From Trissonchulus latispiculum (lineage: Eukaryota > Nematoda > Enoplea > Enoplida > Ironidae): a stretch of 64,000 bases of DNA. Where the stretch lies: positions 1 to 64,000 of the forward strand of contig JASAND010023846.1 in NCBI GenBank assembly GCA_030248195.1, read 5' to 3'. Under the pieces are notes generated by a model. The model made no database searches. It saw only the letters and a list, made by a program, of their open reading frames with translations, and was not told the origin of the DNA. Shown here one piece after another: positions 29,789-40,837 of this stretch. A program made the translations under genes and the position numbers. Numbering within the stretch: the first letter of the stretch is position 1; each line of letters opens with the position of its first letter.

Positions 29789-30760
29789 GAAACGCACTAC
29801 ACGAAAGGGAGCCGCAAGCTCCGCCTTACCCATCACGCACACATGATTGACAGGTCTTCCCCAAACCCCGAAAATTTTCCCAATTTTGAAATCAGTCGTG
29901 GTTGAGCTGCCCGTGAACTCAGTCGTGTTTTCGCTGTTATTTTGCTGACTTGCTAGTCCGAGTGGATTTTGTGACCGAGGGCTCGTGAAGGGATAGACCG
30001 GTCAGTCAATTTTGGATTGTGTGTACGGTCTTTATCTTGACCGGTACGTTCAGGCTTTACTTGTTGGGGGCTAGCCACGACTCGTCTATTTTCTGCTATT
30101 TTTACTCTGTGATTACCTTCCCGATCTGCCATTTCCCGTGTTTACTCTTGACCTTATCCTCGGGAGGACCTGTCAACTGATCACATCCATCACACACGGA
30201 ACCGGAGCATCCAGGTAGCTTGAATCGTGAGTTTGACATACCACGGGGATTAATATTGTCATGATCTTGTGAGTGAGATTTTGAAAAGAGCATTGTCTAA
30301 AACTTGAGGTTAAAAAGGGAACTTATCTTTCGATTACTCCGACTATTCGTATTGTACTTGTATGTCATTGTATAATCTCTTGTCTGTTACGTGCCTACCT
30401 AGATGTCCGTATACTTGTATTCTAAACTGTAGATAATTTCTTTCCATGTATAATTATAATTGTGACTGCTACATTAAACTAATAATCTAATTTAATTAAG
30501 ACGTGAATTGTCTTTACCTGCGCTTGAGCGAGAGATAGTTAGAAGAGAGATACTTAGATAGCTTAAAATTAGGAAGTAACTGGGAACCGAATATCTGGAT
30601 TTATAGTTACTTAGATTAATATTATGACCCCTGCGTATCCCTTGAATGATTAGGGAATAGCAAGTCGAAAGTCAGTGTTAAACGTGAATCGTCCTGGATT
30701 TGTATCTAATTTGTAGAGAAAGGAGAATCAAAACGACCCCCAAATACCCTTTTCTTTACA
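29179..30760 (+). repeat. Element 1: complete 3' LTR (1582 bp)
   Basis: It begins TGTGGAGGATAG and ends CTTTACA before the TATA duplication. It carries a (CA)n run at 29760-29787. The part after 29959 has no counterpart at the 5' end because that LTR is truncated. It contains no ORF of note. Confidence 0.85.
29760..29787. repeat. (CA)n microsatellite in 3' LTR
   Basis: There are about 14 CA units; the 5' LTR copy at 18075-18083 has only about 4. Confidence 0.85.
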
Positions 30761-31574
30761 TATATCAAATTGTAGCTCTTGATGTCCTGAACATTTTATC
30801 TTCTTACACCAAGTCTTTACAAAGCAGTATGAGAAAGTTAGAGGGAGTTAGTTTTAAGTAAATTAACAGTCTGAATTAGCTTGACCAAATCGTTCAAACG
30901 CCGCTTCTCGCTTGTTGCTTGGCTTGTCATTGTAATTTATGCAGTAATAATACCCACAGGTAAAGGGTTTAAATTGATGTATTTGCCGTGCCGTTGTCTT
31001 TTCTCGTCCTATGTGTACGCAACGTCGAAGCCCTCAGCGAGGCATACTGGCGTAAATACTAAATTGCTGGGATTTGAACTGCAATATCTTTTACATGGGT
31101 TAACTTTCGACTCTAAAAATTTGTCTTGTTTTTGAACACAAAGGGGTATATCATACCCTAAAATGAGCGAAATCGGTGACTATAAAATTTGGTACCTGGC
31201 GACCCCCTTCCCCCTAAACGAAGATAAGATGAAGTAAATCTCAGATTCAGTGATCCCGAGCGACAGTGTTTGGAAAATACTGCATATACGCGCAAATACA
31301 AAATGTACAGAATCACGGCGTCTGTACTCTGTCGAATCATTTAATTATTGTGTATAATCTTCAGGAATAGGACATTTAAGCCTTTTTGGCGTTTTTGGAT
31401 GCTTTGGGAGAAGCTAAACTAGTGATGTCACTGAAACTGTTACTGCAGCTAGGTCTCTGTTTCCACAGGGTTTTAGTTTTAGTCATTGAAAGAAACTTTT
31501 TTGAAAGACCTGAAACTAAAACTGTTGAAATAAACAGTTTCACATTGACAAATTGATATTTATAAGGTTTACAA

Positions 31575-32396
31575 GTTTTGATTCACTCTGTACTCTGATC
31601 CAGTAAATGCTAGTCGTGTAATTGAATACGATTAGCTGTAGTTTCTACCTGACAGCTAGCTTCTCCTGCGCTCAGGGGCCGGTTCCATAAAAGTTTGCTA
31701 GTACTAGACTCGACAACTAGACTCATGCTAGTTCTCGAGTCTAGTGCCTCAAGTGTACCATGCTACTTGCACTCGACTTGCGAGTCTAGCTCCGACCAAG
31801 TTTGAACACTAGTAGACTAATCGGGTTCCATAAAACTTTCGTCTTGCCTTGCTAGTACGCTACTAGCACCAGTCTAGTTCTCTAGTCTATTTTGACTAGA
31901 GAAGTGATAATTAAAGTTTGATAACTTTTTCATTCTTTTACAAAAAAGACTGAAGATCAAGAGACGCACGTTTTTGAATCTTTTTTCGAATGTCTGCAAT
32001 TTTTACAAAGTTTCATTGATATTTGAATTTTATGCGATTTTTTACGTGATTATGGTTATTTTCTGGCGAACTCGCACTCGCAGTGTTAGTCCTCGCACTA
32101 GCACTGCGAGTTTGTCGAGTCGCCGCACTCGTGTAGCTAATTCCGTCGAGTCAAGCGAAAAGTTTTATGGTACACTTGACTCGACGACTAGCACTAGCAT
32201 TGCGAGTTCTCGCATGCTAGTACCAGCATGCGAGTCAAAGTTTTATGGAACCGGCCCCTGATATCAACGGTTATGGGCCAAGACGATGACCGTAACCACC
32301 GAGAGGAGAAGCTAGCTGTCAGGTAGAAACTACAGCTAATCGTATTCAATTACACGACTAGCATTTACTGGATCAGAGTACAGAGTGAATCAAAAC
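31575..32396. mobile_element. Inverted ~97-bp arms enclosing a second element
   Basis: The left arm 31575-31671 (GTTTTGATTCACTCTG...CTAGCTTCTCCTG) is the reverse complement of 32302-32396. The space between them is filled by the GGGCC-ended MITE, so an older foldback hairpin was split by a later insertion. No ORF is present. Confidence 0.75.
31676..32257. mobile_element. PIF/Harbinger-like MITE with GGGCCGGTTCCATAAAA ends
   Basis: The inverted ends GGGCCGGTTCCATAAAA...TTTTATGGAACCGGCCC are flanked by CAG and CTG. Three-base CWG duplications with G/C-rich ends fit PIF/Harbinger. The body is made of CTAGTACTAGACTCG-like repeats in both orientations. A related element with GGGCCAATTTCATAAAA ends sits at 60538-61147. 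Confidence 0.7.
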
Positions 32397-32920
32397 TAAA
32401 CTGAAACTGAAACTTAATTATATTTTTGCCCTCCGATTGAAACACACATACACAAACACTGAAATTGAATTGGGTACCAAAAGCCATTCTGTTTAACAGG
32501 AGAGGTTCAATAGTTCTGAAATTAAGCTCTGTGTTAAGAGGGGTTCCATTTTTGGCCGATTTTTCGACCATCTCCGATTTTCTTCATTTTCACATATTGT
32601 TAGTCTGCGTGGTATATATTTTATCGAGTTTATAAAATTTAAGTCGGATCTTCCATGGCTGAAAAGCAGACAGTAAGCATTCTCCATTAAAAGCTGCCTG
32701 AAATTCGGTGTATATATCAGTTATGAAACATGAAACTGAATGAAGCTCCATAGTCAATGAAGTTCAGGAGTAAATTGTAAAATGGCACCCATTTTATAAT
32801 TGTCAGCAATAGTGACTAGTTACTCGTTAAGCACTGAACGAAACTAATTATAATTTAAACTCGATGTGCAGGACATGTATGACAAATTTTTTGTGTGAAA
32901 ATGAGCAGAATCCGTGATCC
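32397..32920. other. Non-coding, element fragment
   Basis: It holds a fragment of the TTAA-type element near 32540-32610 (TTTTTCGACCATCTCCGATT) and AT-rich sequence. No gene is seen. Confidence 0.4.
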
Positions 32921-33296
32921 TAGACATGAGCACGGCCCGTTTTTTTTAGCCCGGCCCGGCCCGCTGGCAAAATTTTTCGGCCCAGCCGGGCCCGGCCCAG
33001 CACGTTCAAACATTCGTCCCGCCAAAAGAAAAACTCCGAAATTTTACTAACAGTATTATTTAAAGGCTTTGATGCAAGGTGGAGAGGCTAAATTATGCTA
33101 CGAAAAGTTAAACTTTGCAATAAAATAACCAGAATCAGTAAATGTGTAGCTAATTTTGGTGATTTTACAACATTTTCTAGAGCTCATCCGGCCCGTTTCG
33201 GCCCGCTCCGGCCCGCAGTTAAAAAAGTTCTCGGCCCGGACCGCTCGGCCCGCTAACCAATGGAGGTGGCCGGGTCGGGCCGAAATGCTCATTCTA
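32921..33296. mobile_element. hAT-like MITE with GGCCCG-rich ends
   Basis: The ends TAGACATGAGCA...TGCTCATTCTA are imperfect inverted repeats. Both subterminal parts are rich in CGGCCCGGCCC, with an AT-rich centre. The flanking eight bases (CGTGATCC/CTGTAACC) agree only partly. The degraded copy at 6320-6605 is of the same family. Confidence 0.55.
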
Positions 33297-34513
33297 CTGT
33301 AACCATGTACTCATAGAGTATTACTCCTGCGTGCTCATGTGTGTCTTGATGTACTCCAAGATTGCTTTGAAACTAAACTGAATTTGAAGATGAAGCTGAA
33401 GCAAAAACTGAAACTTAAATTATTTTAGATAGTGACTGGATCTTAAAGTTAAGGTTAAACTTAAGGGGGGGCACGAACGGGTTGGCACGACATCGTCGGA
33501 GAGAGCTACTTTTCCCCCAACAATATATCTCATCTACACTGTTTCTGGCAGGACGCCAATGTACAAATCTTGGTGCGAAAATGGGATTTTTCAAAAAGGG
33601 TTTTTCAGCCCTGGTGAATTAACGGTTTGACCAATTCTGGAACTTTCAGCCACAAATGTTAACTGTTACTATTACTAGTTATTAAAAGTATTCCGGCTTT
33701 CCTTCTTCAACTATAACAGCTGAAAGTTTTAAATTTGGCAAAAGGTTACGATGTGACCGTGTGCCGTTTTCGATCTAATAAAAATGACAGCCCTAGCCTA
33801 CCCCAGCTTTTTACCAAATATTTGGCTCTAATTGGGGCCAACTGTCTGTAAGTTTCGAGGGCTTTGGTTTTCTGGTTAGTGTGCTAACAAACTTTATGTT
33901 AAGAAATAACCCTTATTTTTAGGCCTGAAAAGCTAGCTAAGCGCAGTAAAAATGGGATCACAGCAGTTTTTTGTCTCCGATTTTGCCGAAAAGGTGCATA
34001 TAGGGGTTATTTGAACGCCAAGGCGGTCCTGAAAATCTAATCGGAAAATTTTTCCACCGAACGAGTCAGGAGTAGTAGGCAGTCAAATAAAATTGACAGT
34101 CCCTAGCTTGCCCCAGCTTTTTACAAAATATTAGGCCCTGATAGGGGCACACTGTAAGTTTGGCTTTGTTTTTCTGGTCGGTATGCTAGCAAACAAAGGT
34201 GCTTATAGGGGTTATTTGACCTGCTGAATCCGAATATAAAATCCGTTTTCGATATGACGCTTCCTTCGTTCAGTATGCGCTTACAACTGTCTTACAGCTT
34301 TTTGGAGCGATCGCCATTCATACTTCGAGAAAACAATCTAGCATTTCTAAACATTGAAGCGAGGTTTAGTGACCTAGCTTTCTGCACAATTACAATTGTA
34401 TCACACAGAAAACAATGGTCTAGAGATTATTTTACACGATATCAAAGCACAATATGTCAGAACTAATTCTGGAAAATTTGGGTTAGGGACGCACAGATAG
34501 ACCTATGTCGTAT
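33297..34513. other. Non-coding, repeat-derived
   Basis: It contains another TTAAGGGGGGG-type left end near 33462-33475, with repeated blocks such as CCCCAGCTTTTTAC (33802, 34113) and GGGGTTATTTGA (34003, 34206). ORFs at 34254-34466 and nearby have no recognisable content. Confidence 0.4.
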
Positions 34514-34773
34514 TGGGATTTGGAGTGTGGGTTGGATGTTCGAAGCCTGTTGCACAGATGAAACGAAGTTCTGCCAGAATCATTAACATTTTAGCGTTCT
34601 TATTATCAAAAATGTCTGCCACTTTTCTGTCTCAAAGTATCTGTTCTTTGATCTGTTCTGCTTTTGTTTGCTCTACCAAATCAGCTCAAACTATCTCTCT
34701 CGCTCTCACTCTAAGTTTTCAACCAAATTTGAAAGTTTACAGGTCTTCCTCTTAGCAGAGGATAGAATAGTTA

Positions 34774-37597
34774 GGGGAAGTGGTCCGAATATGGGCAAGG
34801 GCCGAATATGGGCAACTCCAACTTCGGATAGGTACAGTGCATGTTTGCTTTCAAATTCGGAAACTAAATTTTAGCAATTTCTTCTATTCTAAATTAACAA
34901 TGTACCAGCCGGAGGATTGCATCCACCGCTGACGGACGTGCTGCTGCTCAAAAAGGATAAGTTTAAATTTAGAATTTTCATGTTAAATTAGACTCCACTT
35001 AATCTTTGTTTTCGGGTACTGTTGAAGGAACAGCGGACCGGAGTTTCTGAGCAACGTTTAGATAAATTGTCTATATTAAGACTCATGTGCTTATTTATAC
35101 AGTAACTGCATTCTATTAGTTAGGGGTCGGAGAATTCATCACAAGCATCACAACACAGTAATTGAGTTGTTATCATTTGCCTAACCACCGCTTCAATTGC
35201 TAAAATGTTCGTTTGATTTTCTAGGATTGAGTTTATGCTGATATAAAGGGTCAGATTCACAACAATTGGTTACAAAACAGGAAACGACACGAAACTTTAT
35301 ACACTCGGACTGGCTGAGTTTACATATTTTAGTTTCTATTGCTAATTGCGCTTATGAAGTCGTATCGTTGCATATTCTAAAATGGAGTCGAAGTTGCTCA
35401 AGTCAGGTTTATTGTCTTTGAGCAGCCAGAATCACACGATTATAACTAAGCACACGTTTGGGCAGTGTACATTGAATAGATCAGAAACTGACTCATTTGG
35501 TTAAGTTTTTGATTACTTCGTAGTGTATCGTCTTGCATGAAACGTGTTTTCAAAGGAACAAACACTTTTCAAGTCATAAAAGTAATGAATTTTACTATCA
35601 TTATAGATAAAAGTTTTCCCAGCTGAGTCCAGCTAATGCCTTGGTCACACTGGGATATGCACCTTTAGAAAATAGATGCTTGGCTTATGGCTATGGCGGC
35701 TCTTCTGACGTGATACAACAAAGAGATAACATTTCTTAGACAGCAAACGTCGGTCAATCAAGAGACTATTCCTGAGAAACCCCACCAAATCTTATGAACG
35801 AATGAATCTGTTGTTTGTATTATATTTGTAATGTTTTGTGAGACTGCTGGCTTTACATAATGGCTCAGCCGGGCCAGAACCCGAATGCCGGTGTCAGCTG
35901 ACACTGCTAATAGCACACTTTCCCCCTGCTGGCAATTCTCCGAGCCTTCAAGAGGTGGCCGCCCGAGGGTGGAGCTGCCGCGGTGGACTTATTTCGTGAG
36001 TAGAAATAGGTTCATCGCCGGTCTTGTTAAACGCCTCGGTTAATTGCTAAGGCAATTAGTCGGTGTCAGTCCCCCTCCCCAGTCAAACTTCACGCAATGC
36101 TGACACCACTCCTAACCGGCGTGAGCCAACTGGGGTGAGGCGAACTAAAAACAAAATGTACCTGCCAAATTGCAACACAAGCTTTGCTTTCTATAATTAA
36201 TTAGTATTTATTTTCTAATTACAGTCATTTTTGAATTTCCGAAAAGCAAACTTTTGCCTCTATACACCAAATTTTTCATGTGAAGGATTCTCGGCTTCAG
36301 TTCGGCCAATCCTGGAAAAATTAATATCAATATATAGATAATTCTTCGTAGATTGTACTCGCAAAAAAATCAAAGCTTTATGTCTTTTCTGTAAAAAATT
36401 TTATGCAGGAAAACTATTTTTGGTGCCATTTTTCATTTTTAGCCCTAATATGGGCAGGCCAAAATGTACTGGTGCCCAAATATGGGCAATGGGCTTTTTA
36501 CATGTAAAACATAGGCCTTTTACATGCAAATAACGAGTTTGTAATTACAGAAATTGTAAACCTTTATCTTGAAACTTTTATACACGATAGTGATTAATAT
36601 TTAAGTTAACGAGGATTTTACAGAAATTTTGTGAGAAAACTGACTTTTTGTACAAGATTCACAAGAACACCTCATAACATGTTTTAATTATAGAATTGCT
36701 TTTAAAAAGCTTCGAATAATTAATAATATGATCAATGATAATAATTATAATAATCATCATTTATTATTGATTATAGTCATTAATTATTTATATAATCACT
36801 AGTTAATGGTTAATAGCAGTTATTAATACTTAATAGTTATTAGTTATTAAGAGTAAATGGATCATAGTGATTAATAGTCAATGATTATTAGTTAGCAGGC
36901 AGTATAATTGTTAATTATCAGTTACTAGACAGTGACAACATCAAAACAACAGCCACGCCGTTATTTTAGGGGAATTTTTTTTAAATTTTCTTTCCATTTT
37001 CTTTTTCTTTTTCTTGCGAAAGAAGAAATTTGGACTCTATTTTTTTTCTTTAAAGAAGAAAGTGTCATTACGCTGTCTCAGGTTTCAGCTGTCAGTCAAT
37101 TTTGCGTAAGCAACCCAGCCTAATGACCCCTTGCGAAAGGACTCCTGCTTGCTTTAATGTATGTGGTCTATGCTATGAATGCATATGTTACAAGAGTAAC
37201 AGCTGGCAATCTCTCTTTGAGACTTACTTTGAGTAAAGCAGAAAGAGACTATGAAACTAAACTAAAAGGAAGCCGCTTTTCTTTGCCATTTTCTTTAAAT
37301 TAAAGAAAATTGAAGCCAAATTTCTTTTTCTTTTTCTTTATTTAAAGAATTCTTCTCATTTTCTTTCTTTTTCTTTCCCCTAAAATTCCGACGTGGCTGA
37401 AACAACTAATTTTGCACTTTAAATCGTCAGTTTTAACCTTTATCTGATTTCCTTTGATCTTGCCGCTATGATAAAGCGTGTGCCCATGTTTGGACCACTT
37501 GGCCCATATTAGGAACCACGGTGCCCATATTAGGCAACTTTTTCATGCTATCTCTATGTGGTTAAATCGGATTTGCCCATATTTGGGCCACTTCCCC
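34774..37597. mobile_element. 2.8-kb TA-flanked inverted-repeat transposon (non-autonomous)
   Basis: The ends GGGGAAGTGGTCCGAATATG and (complement) GGGGAAGTGGCCCAAATATG are inverted repeats flanked by TA on both sides. The empty site is visible in the right LTR near 59714. GCCCATATT/AATATGGGC motifs recur near both ends (34790-34815, 36440-36490, 37480-37575). No transposase is seen. The TA duplication suggests a Tc1/mariner-type mobiliser. It contains a nested 450-bp element and an AT-rich TTAATAGTTATT tract (36690-36900). Confidence 0.75.
36950..37399. mobile_element. 450-bp inverted-repeat element nested in the TA transposon
   Basis: The ends CAGCCACGCCGTTATTTTAG and CTAAAATTCCGACGTGGCTG are imperfect inverted repeats. 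AAACAA occurs on both outer sides as a possible target duplication. The subterminal sequence is TTTCTTTTTCTTT on one side and its complement-like counterpart on the other. Confidence 0.6.
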
Positions 37598-38084
37598 TAC
37601 TGGTTCTCTGCTGGTGCGTATTGCTGGCAACTATTTGTGACCGGGAACGGGTGGACTTGTGCACATTTTCAGGTACATATAGGGAGCATATAGGGAACCT
37701 CCCCCCTCGACCCCGGAAACCAAATCATTGAGTGACTACGAATCAATTCGCAGTCTGAGAAACGAGTACTGTTTGTGCGAGTGTGCTTGTGTGTGTGCGT
37801 GTGGCAACCATTAGGCTAAAATACTAATCCAACCAAAATTTTCTTAGGTTTCAGCTCTAGTTCTTCTTTTAGGTTTCGGAGTAGGGGCCTGTGACTGATC
37901 ATAGCTTTGGGTTTAGTTGTTAGGCGGTGAACGGATTCCATTCGTATCAGTTCTTGTAATAGATTTGTAGTATATTTGATCTTGTGTGTGTGCAGTTGTA
38001 CGATAACCTGTAATAGTAAAGACAGTTATTAGGATCAGAGCTTAAGTCGTGTAGTTGATGCTAGATTAGATAGGAAACCGCTGA

Positions 38085-38546
38085 TTCGACGATATCTGGA
38101 AAAATAGATCAGTCTATTCCGAGCCTATTCAGTTTGTCTACGGTGACGCCGACGACGAGGGAAACCTTAGTGATTTTAGTGAAATTAGTGAGCCCGAAAA
38201 CCAGCTTAACTTGCCATTTCATCAGTGCCAGTGCCAGTGCCACAACCAGTACAGTTTTAGCATACTCTTTCTAGTTCACGACGGTAGTTCTCTTGTTGAG
38301 CCTGAGCATTCGGAAGTAACGTTCTATTGCAACTGTTCTCAGCTGTGGGATCGAGCTGAGATTGAGGCTTTGACTGTTGATAGTGAGCCTGAAGGAAGCC
38401 CGCATACGGAGCCCTGGTCTTGTATTTTTGAGTGTGACGGTTGTTCCCACTTCAAGGTCCTATTCGTTTGCGCAGTAACCCCTGGTACCGATCCGTGGGT
38501 GTCAGTTAAGCATCGTAACTGTCCCCTTGATAACTACTTCCCCTGA
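38085..38546 (+). CDS. Element 2: Cys-rich ORF inside the LTR
   Basis: The frame is open from 38085 and ends TGA at 38544-38546; no ATG is present, so it may be joined by splicing. The first part is acidic (VYGDADDEGNLSDFSE). Paired cysteines follow: CHNQYSFSILFLVH, then VTFYCNC, then CIFECDGCSHFKVLFVC and TPGTDPW. The right LTR encodes the same protein with in-frame length changes of 9 and 3 bases, which supports real coding. Spacing resembles the Cys modules of the element 1 accessory ORFs. The function is unknown; zinc binding is likely by spacing alone. Confidence 0.55.
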   Translation, partial: FDDIWKNRSVYSEPIQFVYGDADDEGNLSDFSEISEPENQLNLPFHQCQCQCHNQYSFSILFLVHDGSSLVEPEHSEVTFYCNCSQLWDRAEIEALTVDSEPEGSPHTEPWSCIFECDGCSHFKVLFVCAVTPGTDPWVSVKHRNCPLDNYFP

Positions 38547-38996
38547 GGCACTAGTGAACTCGCGTACCCAACAGGCGGACCGTCTGGATTAGGTTAGACC
38601 CAAACTAGGCTAGCTTGATCCTGAGACCTAAGAGCAGATCCACATCTTCTAGCTGTCTGCCTCTCTGTGTAACGGATTTTCGACCCCGACTTCAGACAGT
38701 TTCATTCCACATATCATACATTGACTCATGCAAGTTTCTGCAAATCCATGACGATGACATTGTTTCCTCAAATCTATTGTACAATTTTTCTTTGATACTG
38801 TCAGATGAAGTTTTTGTGGTTATTTCCCTACTAAAAGCTCTCCATATATCTTTATACTTAATAATATACAATAATCACGGAACTATTACATAGATACAAG
38901 CAATTCATTTTAATTGGATGAATGGATTTTTAAAATTTGCACCAATTTAATGCTCCATACACTTCCGTATGACTGTCCAAGATTTCCTTCAACTTT

Positions 38997-40403
38997 CCCG
39001 GGTTGCATATTTCTAATCTGTGTAACTGGAATACGCATTCTAAAATGTGTAGCGTAAATACGCAAGCGCTTAGAAAGTGTGTGCTTGGAATACGCACCAT
39101 ACTTTCAGTGTTCCATTATATGTTATTATATGCTTCATACAAATTCATTATATACCCATTATATTCTATTATTATGCCGCAAATCGATACGTTGCAGACA
39201 TGTGACTGGAGAAATACACGAATAATTTGCACGATATATATTTAATTTACTTTAATTTGTTGGAGAGGGCTTCAATTGCTTACGTTTATCAAGAGTAGCT
39301 TCTATCAGTAAATGAAAGCAAATTTATAATCGTTAACCTTAACGTTTGCTCTTGTCACTATATTAATCCACCTTTTGATAATTAATTTGCTTCCCAATTT
39401 TAAATTTAATTCAATTGCTTAACTGAACCCTAAGCATATTGATAAGGTGGGCTCAATTAAGCAACTCCTCCCCCCCATAATTTTTAGTACAAATAATTAT
39501 TTTCCAATTTTCGGTAATTTTCACAAAACACGCCCAGTTTTACTCTAATTTTGTATGAATGCATTCGAACACATTTCAAGTCACAAAACAAAATTTTTAT
39601 AAATTAAACGTTTTCCAGATTTTAGTTTTCAAGTTTTCGAACGAGAAACCAAGTATTTGGTTCTGACCTATAAATTTAACTGTTGCGCAGTTAGTTAAAT
39701 TCTATTCCATTGAAAAAGAAGTGTTTAATTATTCTTGTCAGTAAATTAGCACAAAGTCCTAATCTTGACTTTTACAGATACTTTTGTCACTAACTTTGAC
39801 TTTTGAAGAATTACTTTTTGTCAAGAATAATTACTTAATTGGTTTCTTGAATTTTAAATTTAATTGTTATTTAATAGTTAAACTAGATGCGTAACATAAA
39901 AGCTGGTTTCCAAAGCTACATATACAAAAATGGGTGATGCGTTTAGAATTATTCATATATTTTGATCAAATAAATACTTGGTTTCTCGCTAGAAAACTTG
40001 AAAACTGCATAAAATCTGAAAAACTTCATTTACTGATAAAAGTAAATAATTAAACCCCTCTCCTTCAATCAATTAAAATTTAACTAATTACGTAACACTT
40101 GAGTTTACAGCTCACAACCATTTCCCCAATCTTTTCTGTAAAGACTACCAATGCTATTATATATATCGTGCAAATTATTTCGTGTATTTCTCCAGTCACA
40201 TGTCTGCAACGTATCGATATTCAGCATAATAATAGAATATAATGGGTTTATAATGAATTTGTATGAAGCATATAATAACATATAATGGAACACTGAAAGT
40301 ATGCTGCGTATTCCAAGCACACACTTTCTAAGCGCTTGCGTATTTACGCTACACATTTTAGAATGCGTATTCCAGTTACACAGATTAGAAATATGCTCCC
40401 GGG
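38997..40403. mobile_element. 1.4-kb foldback element with ~245-bp arms
   Basis: The left arm 38997-39240 (CCCGGGTTGCATATTTC...) is the reverse complement of 40160-40403. Inner segments also pair (for example 39605-39660 with 39970-40020, CGAGAAACCAAGTATTTGG). The ORFs at 39003-39245 (+) and 40105-40356 (-) are the two arms of the repeat, not genes. The AT-rich centre holds no ORF. Confidence 0.8.
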
Positions 40404-40409
40404 TTCGAT

Positions 40410-40706
40410 CTAACTATCGATTCTGCAGGTATTGTCATGGCATTTGGCACTGTACACTCACTGTCTAGCGTACAATAGCCCCCTCCGCCCACCTTTCCCG
40501 GCTGAGGACTATCGTGACTACAGGTATGACCATTACACTTCCCACTATAACACTCACTATCGCACCAACAGTAACCGCCACCACCAACTTGGTTCGCAAG
40601 CGGACTGTCACGACTGCACTTACGCTCGTGACATCTCCCACTGAAGCAATCAATGTCAAAACTACAGTCACCCCACCGGCTACTCCACCGGTAAGGGCAA
40701 GACTGT
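40410..40706 (-). pseudogene. Exon of a Cys-rich tandem-repeat secreted-type protein, frameshifted
   Basis: On the minus strand a good acceptor (TTTTTTATTTCAG) ends at 40707 and is followed by three ~31-residue repeats. The pattern is GxCxxDxxCxSGxCxxxxCxxDS with spacer VGGGGYC (for example GDCSFDIDCFSGRC and YCWCDSECYSGKC). In the third repeat a single missing base after DSEC breaks the frame. The pattern is visible in the shifted frame and would end at TAG 40410-40412. The last codons abut the foldback element end at 40403. It may be a host gene fragment, a captured exon, or a real gene with a sequencing error. The Cys spacing suggests a secreted disulfide-rich protein; the family is not identified. 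Confidence 0.5.
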
Positions 40707-40837
40707 CTGAAATAAAAAACAAACCTTTGACAAGCTTTAAAAGTGGATTGTTGTTCCAAGTGGCAGTCATACAAGGCATTAGCTGAATGTTCAGGAGTTC
40801 TCCTTTGATATCTTCTTAATATTGTATTGATGAAAGC

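Larger units (their letters stand above)
17498..30760 (+). mobile_element. LTR retrotransposon element 1 (Ty3/gypsy-like pol, envelope remnant, OTU)
   Basis: The element is 13.26 kb with a TATA target duplication (17494-17497 and 30761-30764) and TG...CA ends. It is proved as an insertion by comparison with the uninterrupted host element at 4751-5973. Contents: 5' LTR piece, envelope anchor and tail, protease 1, then protease 2-RT-RNase H-integrase-OTU, two Cys-rich accessory ORFs, a 1.9-kb non-coding tail and the full 3' LTR. The 5' side lost about half of the LTR, the primer-binding site and the N-terminal/ectodomain coding region, so this copy cannot be complete. Aligned LTR parts differ by roughly 2% outside indels, so the insertion is fairly young. 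Confidence 0.85.
15538..31215 (+). mobile_element. TTAA-type element copy 3, split by two nested insertions
   Basis: The left end follows TTAA at 15534-15537, and ~480 bp match copy 1. The sequence then resumes at 17233-17497 and again at 30761-31215 (TATATCAAATTG...ending GGCGACCCCCTTCCCCC). In copy 1 the same sequence is continuous (for example TATTTTATATCAAATTGA near 5513). This proves that the foldback element and the LTR element 1 inserted into it. The right TTAA has decayed to CTAAA. Confidence 0.8.
34514..38690 (+). repeat. Element 2: left long repeat (probable 5' LTR), split by a DNA transposon
   Basis: LTR sequence is 34514-34773 and 37598-38690; the 2.8 kb between is a TA-flanked transposon. 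It matches the right repeat at ~85-90% by eye, including GTACATATAGGGAGCATATA and the Cys-rich ORF. Counting only LTR sequence it is ~1.35 kb. Confidence 0.7.

Noticed and set aside
39003..40356. Two mirror-image ORFs with the same protein (MCSVNTQALRK...)
   Set aside because: They are the two arms of a foldback element read on opposite strands.
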